A DNA stretch of 64,000 nucleotides. It comes from Trichosporon coremiiforme (Eukaryota > Basidiomycota > Tremellomycetes > Trichosporonales > Trichosporonaceae). The DNA lies in assembly GCA_039545355.1 (NCBI GenBank), contig BCJJ01000009.1, positions 310,023-374,022 on the forward strand. The letters run 5' to 3'. Positions 24,219 to 35,673 of the stretch are shown piece after piece. The notes beneath the pieces are model-generated. The model saw nothing but the letters and a program-made list of their open reading frames with translations. It did not search any database and was not told the DNA's origin. Numbering within the stretch: the stretch's first letter is position 1; every line of letters begins with the position of its first letter. A program made the translations under genes and the position numbers.

Positions 24219-25637
24219 ATGTTCGCCGCTCGCCGTGCCACCCGCAGCGTCATCCCCACCCTCCGCGCCTTCCAGGTGAGCGACAACGCGCTACAGTCAA
24301 ATTTGAACGGCCACTAATGAGCAGGCTTCGCGCGGCTACGCTGCCACTGCCGATGTCACCTCTGCCTACGCTGGCAAGAAGGACTCCAACGTGAGTAGTT
24401 GGAACGGGAAACTGTTACTGACATGCAGGGCAACTACACCGTTACTCTGATCCCCGGTGACGGTGCGTTTGAGCCATGAGCGGCCGCTTGGCACCTCCTC
24501 GAGGCGGGGCGAGCGCGCTCTGTTTATTTTTGTTGTTGCTGACTGGCAGGTATCGGACCCGAGATCTCTGAGGCTGTCAAGAAGATCTACACTGCTGCTG
24601 GCGTAAGTTTCAACTGCTGATCGCCAGCCGAGCAATCGCTGATAGCTAGGCCCCTATCGTTTGGGAGGAGGTTGACGTTACCCCTATCCTCAAGGACGGC
24701 AAGACCACTCTTCCCGCTGACGCCGTTGCTTCCGTCAAGAAGAACACCGTCGCCCTCAAGGGTCCCCTCGCTACCCCCAGTGAGTATCACCCGCGTTGTC
24801 TAGCGCTGTGCCAGCGGCGAGATCCGGATGCGTTCGGAACTGACATTCCCAGTCGGCAAGGGTCACGTCTCGATGAACCTCACCCTCCGTCGTGCTTTCC
24901 ACCTCTTCGCCAACGTTCGTCCCTGTGTCTCCATCAAGGGCTACAAGACCCTCTACGACGACGTTAACACCGTCCTCATCCGTGAGAACACCGAGGGAGA
25001 GTACTCTGGTATCGAGCACGTTATCGTCGACGGCGTCGTCCAGTCGATCAAGCTCATCACCTACGAGGCTTCCGAGCGTGTTGCCCGCTACGCCTTCCAC
25101 TACGCCCAGGAGTCTGGCCGTAACAAGGTCCTTGCCGTCCACAAGGCCAACATCATGAAGATGTCCGACGGCATGTTCCTCACCGCGTGCCGCGCCGTCG
25201 CCAAGGAGTACCCCAACGTCCAGTACAACGAGGACCTCCTTGACCGTGTCTGTCTCCGCATCACCCAGGACCCCGCTCCCTTCTCGCAGGAGGTCATGGT
25301 CATGCCCAACCTTTACGGTGACATTCTCTCCGACCTTTCCGCCGGTCTCATCGGTGGTCTCGGTCTNACCCCCTCCGGNAACATNGGNAAGGACGCCTCC
25401 ATCTTCGAGGCCGTCCANGGNTCCGCCCCNGACATTGCCGGCAAGGGCCTCGCCAACCCCACCGCTCTCCTCCTCTCCTCGCTCATGATGCTCCGCCACA
25501 TGGGCCTCAACGACTACGCCAACAAGATCGAGACTGCCGCTCTCTCGACCATTGCTGAGGGCAAGACCGTCACCAAGGACCTTGGCGGTAACGCTTCCAC
25601 TCAGCAGTACACCGACGCCATCATTGCCAAGCTCTAA
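24219..25637 (+). CDS. IDH2: NAD+-isocitrate dehydrogenase, catalytic subunit
   Basis: Mitochondrial TCA-cycle enzyme that oxidises isocitrate to 2-oxoglutarate with NAD+, as part of the IDH1/IDH2 octamer; 374 residues. Six exons: 24219-24275, 24325-24390, 24429-24462, 24550-24602, 24650-24779 and 24853-25637. The N-terminus [19 protein letters not shown] is a matrix-targeting signal. Key blocks are [68 protein letters not shown] and the region after SIFEAV, read as HGSAPDIAGKG through ambiguous bases. GLTPSGNIG and FEAVHGSAPD match the catalytic Idh2 rather than the regulatory Idh1, which has other residues there. The first introns fall in a dense row within 600 nt. Seven N bases lie in the last exon, all at third codon positions. 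Confidence 0.94.
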
Positions 25638-26265
25638 GAAGCGGCGATGACTGTGGCTTGTATCTGTACTGTAAAACAACAACATTCGGGATAAAATAAA
25701 CCGTTTGTGTATTGCTTAGACCTGTGATGCACAAAAATAATCAAGGCAACGTGCTCTAGCTCCAGAATTGGCTCACGGCAGTAGAACCAGATGGAGCACT
25801 GACCAAGGCTCAAGAAACCACACAAGCTGACGTTTCGTTGGCAGTAGTTGCAATGACAGCGTCTAGCATGTCCACGATGATGGAAGCGCTGCAACGGCTG
25901 TGAACGAGCTCGTCTAAACTGCCAGGTACCGGGATTCGCACTCGCCTGCACACATTCATGCTCCGTGGTGCTGTTTTGCAAGACTTCCAACGGAGGTCGG
26001 CTCTGTCTCCGTCTGTCTGGTGGAGGTCGGAGACACGTGATGTTTAGCTGCACCGTGGGAAAATATGTTTGTCCCTGGCCCTGCACCACGCCTTCCATTC
26101 GAGAATCATGATACTTCCAGCATAATCCTATGGACTCGTTTGGTTCCGTCGGGAGTGTCGTCACCGTACAAACCGAGGTGGACATTGCAGCCAGCTATGT
26201 ATACGACCGAAAGTGGATTTGCTTCTTGACCATCTCCAAAACAACAGAGTGAATCGTCGCACAAA
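25638..26265. other. Intergenic region IDH2 / p23
   Basis: 628 nt. The first about 100 nt are A/T-rich (AATAAA-like ATAAAATAAA at 25691-25700), a plausible IDH2 polyadenylation region. The rest should be the p23 promoter. No gene seen. Confidence 0.55.
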
Positions 26266-27152
26266 ATGTCGTCTGCCGGTAAACCCATTCACCCCGAGGT
26301 CATGTACGCTGAGCGTTCTTCGGACACGGACCCCGAGAAGGTGAGTAATCCGAATCTGAGCGTCAATGTGTCTGTTTGGGACGAGTGACTGACAGCAGAA
26401 CTTCATCTACCTCACGTTTCGCATCGACGACCTGAACCCGGGCTACAAGGTCGACCTGAAGTCGGACTCGCTCACCTTCACTGGTACATCTGGAGAGTGA
26501 GTGCAGCGCAGCTATTGAGCGGTTGAATCTAGCTAACAGGCAGCCCCGCCAAGGGTCTTCCCGAGAAGCAGTGGGCGTGCAAGCTCAACTTCTACCACGA
26601 GATCGACCCCGAGGCCACGAAGCAGTTGCCGTACACTGGCCGCGACCTCCTGCTGATCATCCGCAAGAAGGAGCTCAAGAAGGAGTACTGGCCGCGCCTG
26701 ACCAAGGAGCCTCTCAACCGTAACTGGATCAAGACGGACTTCACCCGCTGGGCCGACGAGGACGAGCAGGACGAGGTTGCGGCCGAGATCGACGCCGATG
26801 ACGGAGGCTTCGTCGGCGGTGCTGGCGGCGGCGGCATGCCCCCCGGCATGGACATGGCTTCGCTCATGAGCGGCATGGGCGGCGGCGGTGCCGGTGCCGG
26901 CGGCGTCGATTTCGCCAAGCTCATGGAGCAGATGGGCGGCGCTGGCGGTGCCGGCGGTGCCGGCGGCATGCCCGACCTCTCGGCGCTGATGCAGCAGGCC
27001 GGTGCCGGCGCCGGAGCTGGTGCCGACGACGCTGAGGACGGTGACGAGGCCGATGCCTCCAACGCCAAGGTGAGCTCTCCCCGCGACGCCTGAGTGCTTT
27101 AGCTGACATTCAGGCCGCCGACGCTTCCGCCGATGCCTCTGCTTCCAAGTAA
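26266..27152 (+). CDS. SBA1: p23/Sba1-type Hsp90 co-chaperone
   Basis: Cytosolic co-chaperone that binds ATP-bound Hsp90 and slows its ATPase; 245 residues from exons 26266-26340, 26399-26496, 26544-27069 and 27114-27152. Residues 8-115 form a CS domain: HPEVMYAERSSDTDPEKNFIYLTFRIDDL, then DLKSDSLTFTG, then LNFYHEIDPEATKQ, RDLLLIIRKKE and YWPRLTKEP. NWIKTDFTRWADEDE is the p23 signature just after the CS fold. The C-terminal part is Gly/Met/Ala-rich (GGMPPGMDMASLMSGMGGGG) and then acidic, as in yeast Sba1 and S. pombe Wos2. All exon joins are supported by the domain. The last coding exon has only 39 nt; reading through the preceding intron would give a slightly different end (VSSPRDA). Confidence 0.95.
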
Positions 27153-27429
27153 GCAAACCCATCTGTAGTTAATCCGTAGTCGACGAGCATGGTGTATGCA
27201 GGCAGCAAATTGCAGTTTGACAATGTGTGGCCGACGAAACCGGGCCTCTCCACCCTCCGAAGCCGGCATAATGGCTATTTCAGGTCATGTCGTCATAGGC
27301 TGGGTGTTGTTTCCGCCGGGTGCGTGCCCCGAAATCTGGGATGCTCATCTTGCCTTCCTCGCTTGTTGCTCGCTTTGTGGTTTTGTGTCGCAACCTCCAT
27401 TCTCTTCTCATCGTAAACAAGGGGACACC

Positions 27430-28660
27430 ATGACCCTCCTCGAGGTCAAGGATCTGACGCTGCGCCGAGACGATGGCAAAGGGACGGCTATTTTGAACGT
27501 GAGTTTGTCGGGCGACCCGCGATCGGAGCTAGGTGTTAGTTCGCTGACGATCAGGACATCAATCTGGACCTGCACGACGGCGAGGTCCTGATCCTGTGCG
27601 GTGAGAGCGGATGCGGGTGAGTCCTGCTTCTGATCGACGTACGCTGGAGTGTCTCGCCGTTTTCAAGGAGTCTGGCTGTTACGGAGGACAAGTTCGGTGT
27701 CTGGTGCCTGTCGAGATAGCGGCGAGCCCCACCATCGGTCACGAAGGATCCACTGGATTCCTCGCTGTTACATTCCCAAGCGGGCTCATTGGTCCCAGCT
27801 CCCCATGCTGCTCTCTACCTTGTGGACCGCGATGAAGACTAACAGACAGCAAAACGACGCTGCTGAAGTGCATCTCCGAGCTGAACGTGTACCAGAAGGG
27901 CCGCATCGCGCTGCACGGCAAGACAGCCTCCGACTATGGATACCCCTACTACCGCACCCTGGTGCAGTACATCCCGCAACGACCTTCTATCCTGCCCGGG
28001 ACACCGCTCGACTTTCTGAAGACGTGTCAGGGTTACGCAGCGCGTAAGCGGCGCGTCAAGGAGATCAGCGACGACAGACCGAACCTCGACCCGCTCGATA
28101 TCGCGGAGGAATGGGGCATCCAGAAGTTCCTCTGGGATCGGGATTGGGGCACTCTGTCTGGCGGTGAGGCGCAGCGTGTTGCGCTCGCGATCGGCATTGG
28201 GCTCGGAGGAGCCGACATCATTCTGCTCGATGGTACGTCTGCTCTCCCCATGAAGATGAAGAGTCGGGTACAGTTCGCTAACGCAGCAGAACCGACATCA
28301 GCCCTCGACGCCGAGACGATGCGCAAAGTCGAGAAGACGCTCGTCGGTCTTCTGCCGCCCAACGTCCGCGGAGGCGATGGCGAGGCGCATTATCCCCGTC
28401 ATTCGCTCGGTCCCAAAGCTATCATCTGGATCACGCACACGCCAGAGCAGGCAAAGCGCTGCGGGACGCGCGAGTACAATATGACGCCGCATGTGCGCCA
28501 CTTTGACACGCATGAGGAGGCTGATCGCGAGTGCGAGCGCGCTCATGAAGGATTGGAGGAGAGGGCGGAGCGTGAAGAGAGGGAGAGGCGTGAGAAGAGG
28601 GACAAGGAGGAGAGGGAACGCAAGGCTAATGGAAACGCCAGCAAGGGCAAGAAGAAGTAG
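27430..28660 (+). CDS. Stand-alone ABC ATPase (FetA/STAR1-like)
   Basis: ATP-binding subunit of an ABC system with no membrane domain of its own; 294 residues from exons 27430-27498, 27555-27616, 27850-28232 and 28290-28660. The Walker A GESGCGKTT (residues 39-47) is rebuilt across the 233-nt second intron. The ABC signature LSGGEAQR is at 146-153. Walker B DIILLDEPTSALD (about 166-178) spans the third intron. The switch histidine is in WITHTPEQ. All catalytic elements are present, so it should hydrolyse ATP. Between Walker A and the signature is QYIPQRPSILPGTP, a Q-loop arrangement like bacterial YbbL/FetA and plant STAR1, whose partners are separate membrane proteins. No such partner is nearby. 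The last 55 residues are a Glu/Arg/Lys coiled-coil tail (REERERREKRDKEERERK) not typical of the family. The transported substrate is unknown. Confidence 0.85.
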
Positions 28661-28827
28661 AGCCGCGCACGTAGAGTTTTCATGCGATAGATCTCTGACG
28701 TGAGGGTTCCACGTACTGTCAGTCGGTCAGTTCTTATGTCTCTCATGCAGAGCGGAGGGCAGTCACACCGAGTGTGCGGTCCCATCTAAGAAGATACATC
28801 AGAAACAACACAGACGGAGGAAGACGA

Positions 28828-30001
28828 TTACGCCTCCTTCCTCTTCTTGCGCTCGCCGCCGTCCTCCTCGTCCGCTTTCCTCTTCGTGCCCGTCTCAGCC
28901 TCGGCAGCGTCAGCGGCACCCTCCTTGCGCGCCTTGCGCGCGTCGCGCTTCGCCTTCTCCTGCTCCTTGCGGTACTTCTTCAGCTCGCGCGGGTTCATCT
29001 TGGACGTGTCGACCTCGGGCTCGGCAGTCTCGGGCTCTGCCTCGGCGGCAGCCGCAGCGGGCTCCTCGTCGAACGTCGTGTGCTTCGACTTTGACGGCGT
29101 CGCGGCGGCGGGCTTGCCCATGGAGGCGCGAGGGCGATACGGGCGCTTCGCGGGAGGCTCGGGGAGCTCGGGCGAGAGCGAGGGCGTGCGGCGCGACACA
29201 GCGGGGAGCGCGGGCGGGTTGGAGGGGTCGTCGAGGAGCGAACCCGTAATCGAGAGCATGTTGTTCGTGACCTGGAGGCTGTCCGTTAGCTTATCTCGAG
29301 GAGCAACAGCTTACCCAATGACGGTGAAGGGGACGCGCTCGCCGGAGGCACCAAGCGTCTCGCCCGTATTCTTGACCTTCCAGCGTCCAACCTCCTCGAC
29401 GGCGCCGAGGGGCTCGTCCTCGTCCTCGCTGTCTGACTCGGCCGCCTCGCCGGTGTGCTCGAACTCGTACTTGTCCTGCGGGATGTGCTGGAGGGGAATC
29501 GAGACGTTGAACGTCTTGCCGAACAGCAGCGAGAGGTGCGATGGCGAAGACAGCGAGTGCGTGCCCTGCAGAACCTGGCCGAGGCGGGGAGCCCAGACGA
29601 TGCTCCGGAAGGTAACCTCGGTCACGCCGAAGGGGCATTCGTTGATGAGCTTGATGCTGTCGTCGCAGAACTGGTGGTCCCAGTGCGCCAGGAGGACACC
29701 GCCCATCTGTCCTACGTATCTGACTGTCAGCTTTTTGCACATCGCTTGAAGCTGCTAAGACTCACCGCATAAGCATGCCGTCAAGGGACTCGCGCACACC
29801 CTCCATCCAGTCGGCGGAGAACTTGGGCGGCACGCTGAGCCGCATCCGCTGCACGCGGTGCTCGAACGGTCCCTCGGCGCCGCCGGTGACGGGCGCAACC
29901 TCAGCGGCGTGCTTGTGCTTGCGCTTCTCCTTCTTCTCCTTCTTGTCCTTCTTGGACCTGCGGTCCTTGTGCTTCGAAGAGCTCGCCTCGGCGTTCGACA
30001 T
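28828..30001 (-). CDS. RPA43: RNA polymerase I subunit A43
   Basis: Stalk subunit of RNA polymerase I (Rpb7/RPC25 counterpart) that contacts Rrn3 at rDNA promoters; 363 residues from exons 30001-29766, 29719-29315 and 29278-28828. The N-terminus is a Lys-rich stretch (KKDKKEKKEKRKHKHAA). Residues about 45-95 form the tip domain (HRVQRMRLSVPPKFSADW, then RYVGQMGGVLLAHWD). The OB part follows: APRLGQVLQGTHSLSSPSHLSLLFGKTFNVSIPLQHIP, whose pattern (GDVLEG, SHI/LxLL, FNASIP, IP) is the A43 signature. An acidic insert (AAESDSEDEDEP) lies in the OB domain. The C-terminal 130 residues are Pro/Ala then Lys-rich and probably disordered. Identification rests on the OB segment. Confidence 0.85.
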
Positions 30002-30368
30002 GGTGCTGGAGGGTCGGGCGGAGCGAATGGAACGGGCGAAACGAGGCAAGTGGGTGGATGTTATGATGGGAGCTGGGTGTGGCTTTCGAAAAAGTTAACC
30101 TGCGTACCAATTCAGGCACGGAAATCATATCACCCATCCTGGCCTCTGACCCTGTTCTGGGTAGGCCGGTAGCTTGTCTTCCTCGACAGTTCCACGCAAC
30201 GCGCATGCACAGCGGAAACTTCAATCTAGCAAGCGCGCATACAGGCGAGCTGGACTCTCAACGTGCGATACAATGCATGCAGTGGTATAGAAGCCAGTTT
30301 AGATAGATAAAATGCCGGGGTGTGAGGGTGAGAGAGAGGTGTGACGGGTCGCCTTCTCGGTGCTATGC
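30002..30368. other. Intergenic region RPA43 / bS16m
   Basis: 367 nt between two minus-strand genes. It should hold the RPA43 promoter and the bS16m 3' UTR. Nothing else supported. Confidence 0.5.
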
Positions 30369-30869
30369 TTAAGCCTTGGGGGCAGTCTGCTGGGGCGCAG
30401 CCTCTGGTGTCGGCTCAGCAGACTCAGTAAGCTTCGGATAAGCATCAGGAGCCTCCTCAGCCGAAGGCATCTTCTGGCCAGTGGTGATCTTGGACCAATT
30501 GTGCTGCCACTTGTGAGGGATCGTGAGGATACCTCCCTGTCCCGTCAGTTTATCGTACTCGAGTAGCTAACTCACCCTCTCCAGCAGCCTGACAACAGAC
30601 CGGGTGGGCTGGGCACCGTGGTTAAGCCAGTGGTTTATCCTTTCAACATCCCACTCGATACGCTTCTCCTTCGGCAGGACCGGCTGCTTTCCGAACACCT
30701 GCGTGGACGTCGGCAGCTTGTAGTCCTTGGGAACGCGGGGAATGGGGTCGATCTCGCCGAGCTTCTCGATGGGCTTGGCGTCTCTCCTCTTCGTGGCGTT
30801 AATCGCGACGAGGTGGTAGACGGGCGTGTGACGCTGGCCGTGACGGGCGAGACGGAGACGGATAGGCAT
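30369..30869 (-). CDS. MRPS16: Mitochondrial ribosomal protein bS16m
   Basis: Small-subunit protein of the mitochondrial ribosome; 153 residues from exons 30869-30576 and 30536-30369. MPIRLRLARHGQRHTPVYHLV, KRRDAKPIEKLGEIDP and ERINHWLNHGAQPTRSVVRLLER follow the bacterial S16 fold in order: the R-x-R-L-x-R-x-G start, the IE-x-LG-x-YDP block and the GAQPT motif. The C-terminal extension (about 50 residues, ending TPEAAPQQTAPKA) is usual for fungal homologues. There is no separate cleavable presequence; S16 proteins often import with an internal N-terminal signal. The gene is divergent from CAND1. Confidence 0.93.
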
Positions 30870-31275
30870 GGCGAAGGGGAAGGTATTGAAGTCGAGGTGA
30901 AAAGGGTGAAGGGAGAGAAAAGCAGCAGCCGGCTAGGTCTCGTTTCTAGTGGACCACGTAGTCGACGTTCGGAGGGCGTGTGCTGCGAGCGCAGAGGTTG
31001 CTGAGAGCGATGTAGGCAGTGTTACCGGTGTGCTCGCGACCAGTCTTGACTTTTCCGTCGCCTGATCTCCCGACAGCAAGAAGGCTTTATCAAAGCGCCG
31101 AAAATTATGACACGCCATAAAACTCCGAAACCGACCTCCACTTCTGGGTCACAGCCACGGACGTCGTCACAACGCGCGTCAGTGACAGATACAGTCAACC
31201 GCAACAGATCCCCATCTCCTTTCCCCCTCCTCTCCAACTCTCTCACTCCCGCACAGTGCAGAACAGTCGACCAGC
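30870..31275. other. Bidirectional promoter bS16m / CAND1
   Basis: 406 nt between outward-facing start codons; both promoters must lie here. The plus-strand leader (about 31190-31275) is C/T-rich. No clear TATA box. Confidence 0.55.
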
Positions 31276-34200
31276 ATGTCGGGAGGAAGGCGCGCGCTGA
31301 CCGCCATGGTCCCGTCCCTCTCGGACAAGGTCAGTAACTCGCACCCACACCTAATCAGACAATCCGTCAACAATTGCTGACCCCTGCAGTTCAAGTCGGC
31401 CGATTCGGACCTTCGGTAGGCTTGGAGGCAGACTGACAAAGACTAACAATGTTAGAATCATGGCTCTTGTCGACCTGAACAAAGAACTCCAGCACATCCT
31501 TAACGAGAAACCGGCGGCCAAGACGTCATCCCGTGCCCAGGATCCTTCCTACACTGATGAGACGGCTGAGAAGATCCTCACGGAGATGGTTCTTGGTCTG
31601 CTTGGAGACTCGAACGCTGAGGTCAAGAACGCTGCTGCTGCCTGGTAAGCTTTGCCTTCCTACCGAGCTGACGCCTTCAGTCTCGCGAGCATGTCGAGGA
31701 AAGCCCGGCCGAACTACCTGCGTCAGATTGTCGCCACCGTGACTGAGGGAATCGGAAGTCCCAGAGAGAAGGTCGACGAGGAGAGCCGTGACATCTGCTG
31801 CCTTGGTGAGTCACTCACTCTCCTGGCCTTCAACTGACGAACAGCTTTGAAGAATGTCGTCGCTGAGATGCCTGTTGATGCTCCCAACACGCCCGAGAGC
31901 CTGACCGTGATCTTGACGCGGATTCGTCAGAACGTTAACTCTGTAAGCTAATTGCTAGACGGTTCTCAGCTGATCACCAGCCTCAAGCGAACCGCCAGCT
32001 CGCGTCTGAGCTCCTGCAGATTCTCGCGGATATCTACGCCCGCTTCGGAAACACGATCGCCTCGAACGCCAAGCTGCAGGACCTGTCGCTGAGCTGCTTC
32101 CTCGAGGTCATGTCATCAGCACCGCTGTCCGTTCGCAAGCGTGCTGTCCCTGCCCTTGCTTCGTTCATTTCGATCTGCCCCCAGCACTTCCAGAGCCTCA
32201 AGTCTGAGATGTCACAAGGCTTCAACGCCGGCGGTGACACGGCGAAGGCTTGGGTTGCGGCAGTGGCGGGTATTGCCAAAACCTCAGCTGCGGCCGATGT
32301 GGGCGCACTGATTGCCAACGACAACCTTGTCGATGTGATTCTGAAACAGGCGGATGACCTGGAGGACGCTGACGCTGTCGAGGGCGCTCTGACCGTGAGT
32401 CCCGACTGATTGGATTGCGCTAACGCACAGGCTCTCGAGACGCTTGCTCTTCACTGCCCGTCTGAGTTGTCGCCGCATGTGCCTAAAATTGTCGAGCGCG
32501 CGCTGCAGCTTGTGAAGTACGACCCGGTGGGTTCATCTCTTATCGCAACCCGCTGATGATGAGAACTATGTGGACTTTGACGAAGATGATGTGGACATGG
32601 ACGACGAGGACGACCTTGACGACGACGACGAGTTTGACCACGAGTACTCGGACGACGATGATGACTCGTGGAAGATCCGTCGATCTGCGGCCAAGCTCTT
32701 GACTGCAATCATCAGCACTCGTGTGGACCTGCTCCAGGAGTTCTACAAGACCGCTGCTCCGATCCTTGTTGCGCGTTTCGCCGAGCGCGAGGAGTCGGTT
32801 CGCCTGGAGGTCATCGCCGCTTTCAATGCCCTGCTGCAGCAGACTGCCAATGCCCGGTCAGCAGACCTTGCAGCCTCGGGACGCAATAAGCGCAAGCGTA
32901 GCGAGGGAATGGATGAGGACTCGAGCCCGGATAGCATTACTGCTGCTCTCCTGACGATGAGGTCGCAGATTGTGAAGGCGATTTTGAAGCAGACGGCGGC
33001 CAAGACGGTGGCGACGCGCCAGGAGAGCTTCGTCCTGCTGCGACGGATCGTTGAGGCTCTTGACGGCGGCTTAGAGTCTGAGGCGGACATGCTCTGCCAG
33101 GCTGCGAAGGGTGCCCTTCGCTCGTCTGACAGCACAACACCATCGCTCACCATCGCTGTCCTTACCTTCCTCGCCGCCTTCTTCAACCACCACGTCGCCC
33201 GCAGTTACGCCGAGCACCTGTCCGACCTGACTACCGCGATCACGCGATGCATGAAGGACAAGCTTCAACGTGTCAACTTTGAGGCGTTCGCCACCGCCTC
33301 AGCTCTCGGCCAGTCTCTCCGGCCAGTCCACCCCGGATTCCGCGCCGGCTCGGGATCGGCTTCGCCGCTGCGCCAGGGTTACGATGGACCTGTCCGTCAG
33401 CTGTTCCAGGCTACGGCTGAGGTTCTCGGCGCGACTTCTGTGGACGGTGACGTGCGTGAGAGGGCGCTGATTACCATGGGCGACCTGCTGGTACACGAGG
33501 GCGATGCTCTGTCTCAGGAGCTCTCGTCCGCTCTGGAGCTTATCAAGACCCGTCTTTCCAACGAGAGCACCGCGTCCACCGCCACTGTCGTCATCGGACG
33601 TCTCGCTGAGTCGCCGCTCGTTAGCGGTCCTGCCTTTGACGCCTGGCTTCTCGACGTCTTGCAGGAGATCGTCGTCTCGATTCGACGCAACAAGCGCTCT
33701 GCCTCCAAGGCTGCCGAGTTCACCACACTCGAGCGCATTCTGAAGCGCGTCGGCAGCGCCCTCCCCGCTGAGGTCGCCAACGGCATCATCCTTGAGCTGC
33801 AGCCCTTCATTGACACCCCTGCGGCGCTCCGTGTCGTCGCGCTCGTCCTCCAGGACCAGCCCGCCAGCCGCGCTTCGGTCGAGCAGATCATCGTCCCTGA
33901 GGTGCTCAACGTTATTCGCAACTCTGCTACCGCCACGCTCATCGACGAGCTGCCTTCCTTCTTCGCGACCTACGTTGCCGGTGACCCCGAGTCAGCGCTC
34001 CGCCTCGTTCCGACGCTCATCATGAACGTTACGAAGGGCAGCAGCGCCGACTCCACTTTGAGCCGTTCGGTTGCCTTCCAGACGACGGCCAAGTGCATCG
34101 GTGCCGTGGTTGCGACCAGCCAGCGTAACACGTCTGGCATCCTCTCCACGTTCCAGAAGACGCTCGAGTCCAAGTCGGCGGCGACGCCCGAGCTGTACCT

Positions 34201-35407
34201 CGCTCTCCTCTCTATCGGCGAGATCGGCCGCGAGGAGGACCTCTGCGGCAACGGCACGCTGTTCGCTGACGTGCTCAAATTCTTCAACAACGAGAGCGAG
34301 GAGGTCCGCACGGCTGCTGCGTTCGCCGCTGGAAACATGGCTGCTGGTTCGCCTGAGACCCTCCTGCCGCAGCTCATCCAGCAGATTCACAACGCCAAGG
34401 ACGAGGCTGGCCGCTCGCTTCTCCTCTACGCTCTGAAGGAGGTCATCCTCAACTCTTCTCCGGCCGAGCTCGAGAAGCTGACCGACATCCTCTGGGGTCC
34501 TCTCTTCGGCGATGTCGCCGCCAGCGGCGCCGCCGCTGCCGTCAGCGACGATGGTATTAGGAACATCAAGGCGGCGTGCATTGGCAAACTGACGGCGGTC
34601 ACGCCTGCGAGGTTTATTCCGCAGCTGCAGACCATGCTGCAGTCGACCCCTCAGCAGCGCGCCCTCGTCGCTGCGTCCATCCGCTACACTCTCATCGACT
34701 CGAGCAGTGCGTCCAACGAGATCATTGCGCCCATCGTCAACGACTGCCTGACGCTGATGGCGGATAATGACCTCGTTGTGCGCCGCCTGGCTGTTGCAGC
34801 GCTCAACGCCGCGGCGCAGAACAAGCCGTACCTTGTCGTCGACAAGTTGTCCCAGCTGCAGCCCTACCTCTACCGCGAGACGGAGATCAAGCCCGAGCTC
34901 CAGCGTGAGGTGCAGATGGGACCCTTCAAGGTGATCGAGGACGACGGTCTGGAGAACCGCAAAACCGCCTACGAGGCCATGTACACGATGCTCGCGAGCT
35001 GCTTCAACAAGATTGACGTGCCCGCGTTCACGGAGCGTGTCATGGCCGCCCTGCGTGACGTCAACGAAATTAAGAGCCTCGGACTCATGCTCCTCCTCCG
35101 TCTCGCGAACCTTGCCCCTGCGGCCGTTGTTCCCAAGCTCGACGAGGCCGCCGAGTCCCTGAAGACCATCATGAAGGACCTCGAGGTCAAGGACGACACG
35201 ATCAAGCAGGACCTCGAGCGTAAAGGTGAGCTGTGAACAAATTCTCAATAGCTGACAGAAACAGAGGAAATGCAGCGCTCAACCCTGCGTACCGCCATTC
35301 CGCTGTTCAATATGAGCACGCCTGCGCAGGCGCCCGTGTTCCACCAATTTGTCAGCGCACTGCTCAAGCTGGACCAGTGGAAGGAGTTCCGCGACTACCA
35401 AACTTAA
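31276..35407 (+). CDS. CAND1: Cullin-associated NEDD8-dissociated protein 1
   Basis: HEAT-repeat protein that wraps un-neddylated cullin-Rbx1 and exchanges SCF substrate receptors; 1,268 residues, near the usual 1,230. Nine exons: 31276-31329, 31390-31415, 31456-31644, 31681-31805, 31845-31942, 31981-32394, 32431-32526, 32564-35225 and 35265-35407. HEAT repeats run through the whole length. An acidic loop rich in Asp/Glu (about residues 334-370, NYVDFDEDDVDMDDEDD) precedes SWKIRRSAAKLL, the most conserved TIP120/CAND1 segment. The C-terminal TIP120 domain includes GPFKVIEDDGLENRK (about residues 1118-1132), and the last exon supplies KLDQWKEFRDYQT. The eight introns are all 37-60 nt and are packed into the first 1.3 kb except the last. 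Confidence 0.95.
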
Positions 35408-35673
35408 TTCACCTCAACACCAAGTACAGAACGAGAATCAGCGCTAGACTGTGTGTAGACCATGTAGTGTGCAAATGGACCGATTTCAACTTCAACTTTC
35501 TTGCGGGTGTCTCTCCACTATTGCATGGAAAAGCTCTAATATGATACTCATATACTTGTATAAATAAAGCGGCGGTGTGTGGTCTGTCTACCGGCCTGCG
35601 TGTCGTTCGCCTGGGCCGACGCTCGCTGTAACAGTGCGCCACAGGTTTCGTTTACAACATGAAAAGGACTCAA

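Noticed and set aside
33992..35248. 418-codon minus-strand frame within CAND1
   Set aside because: Shadow of the HEAT-repeat exon; no start context or motif.
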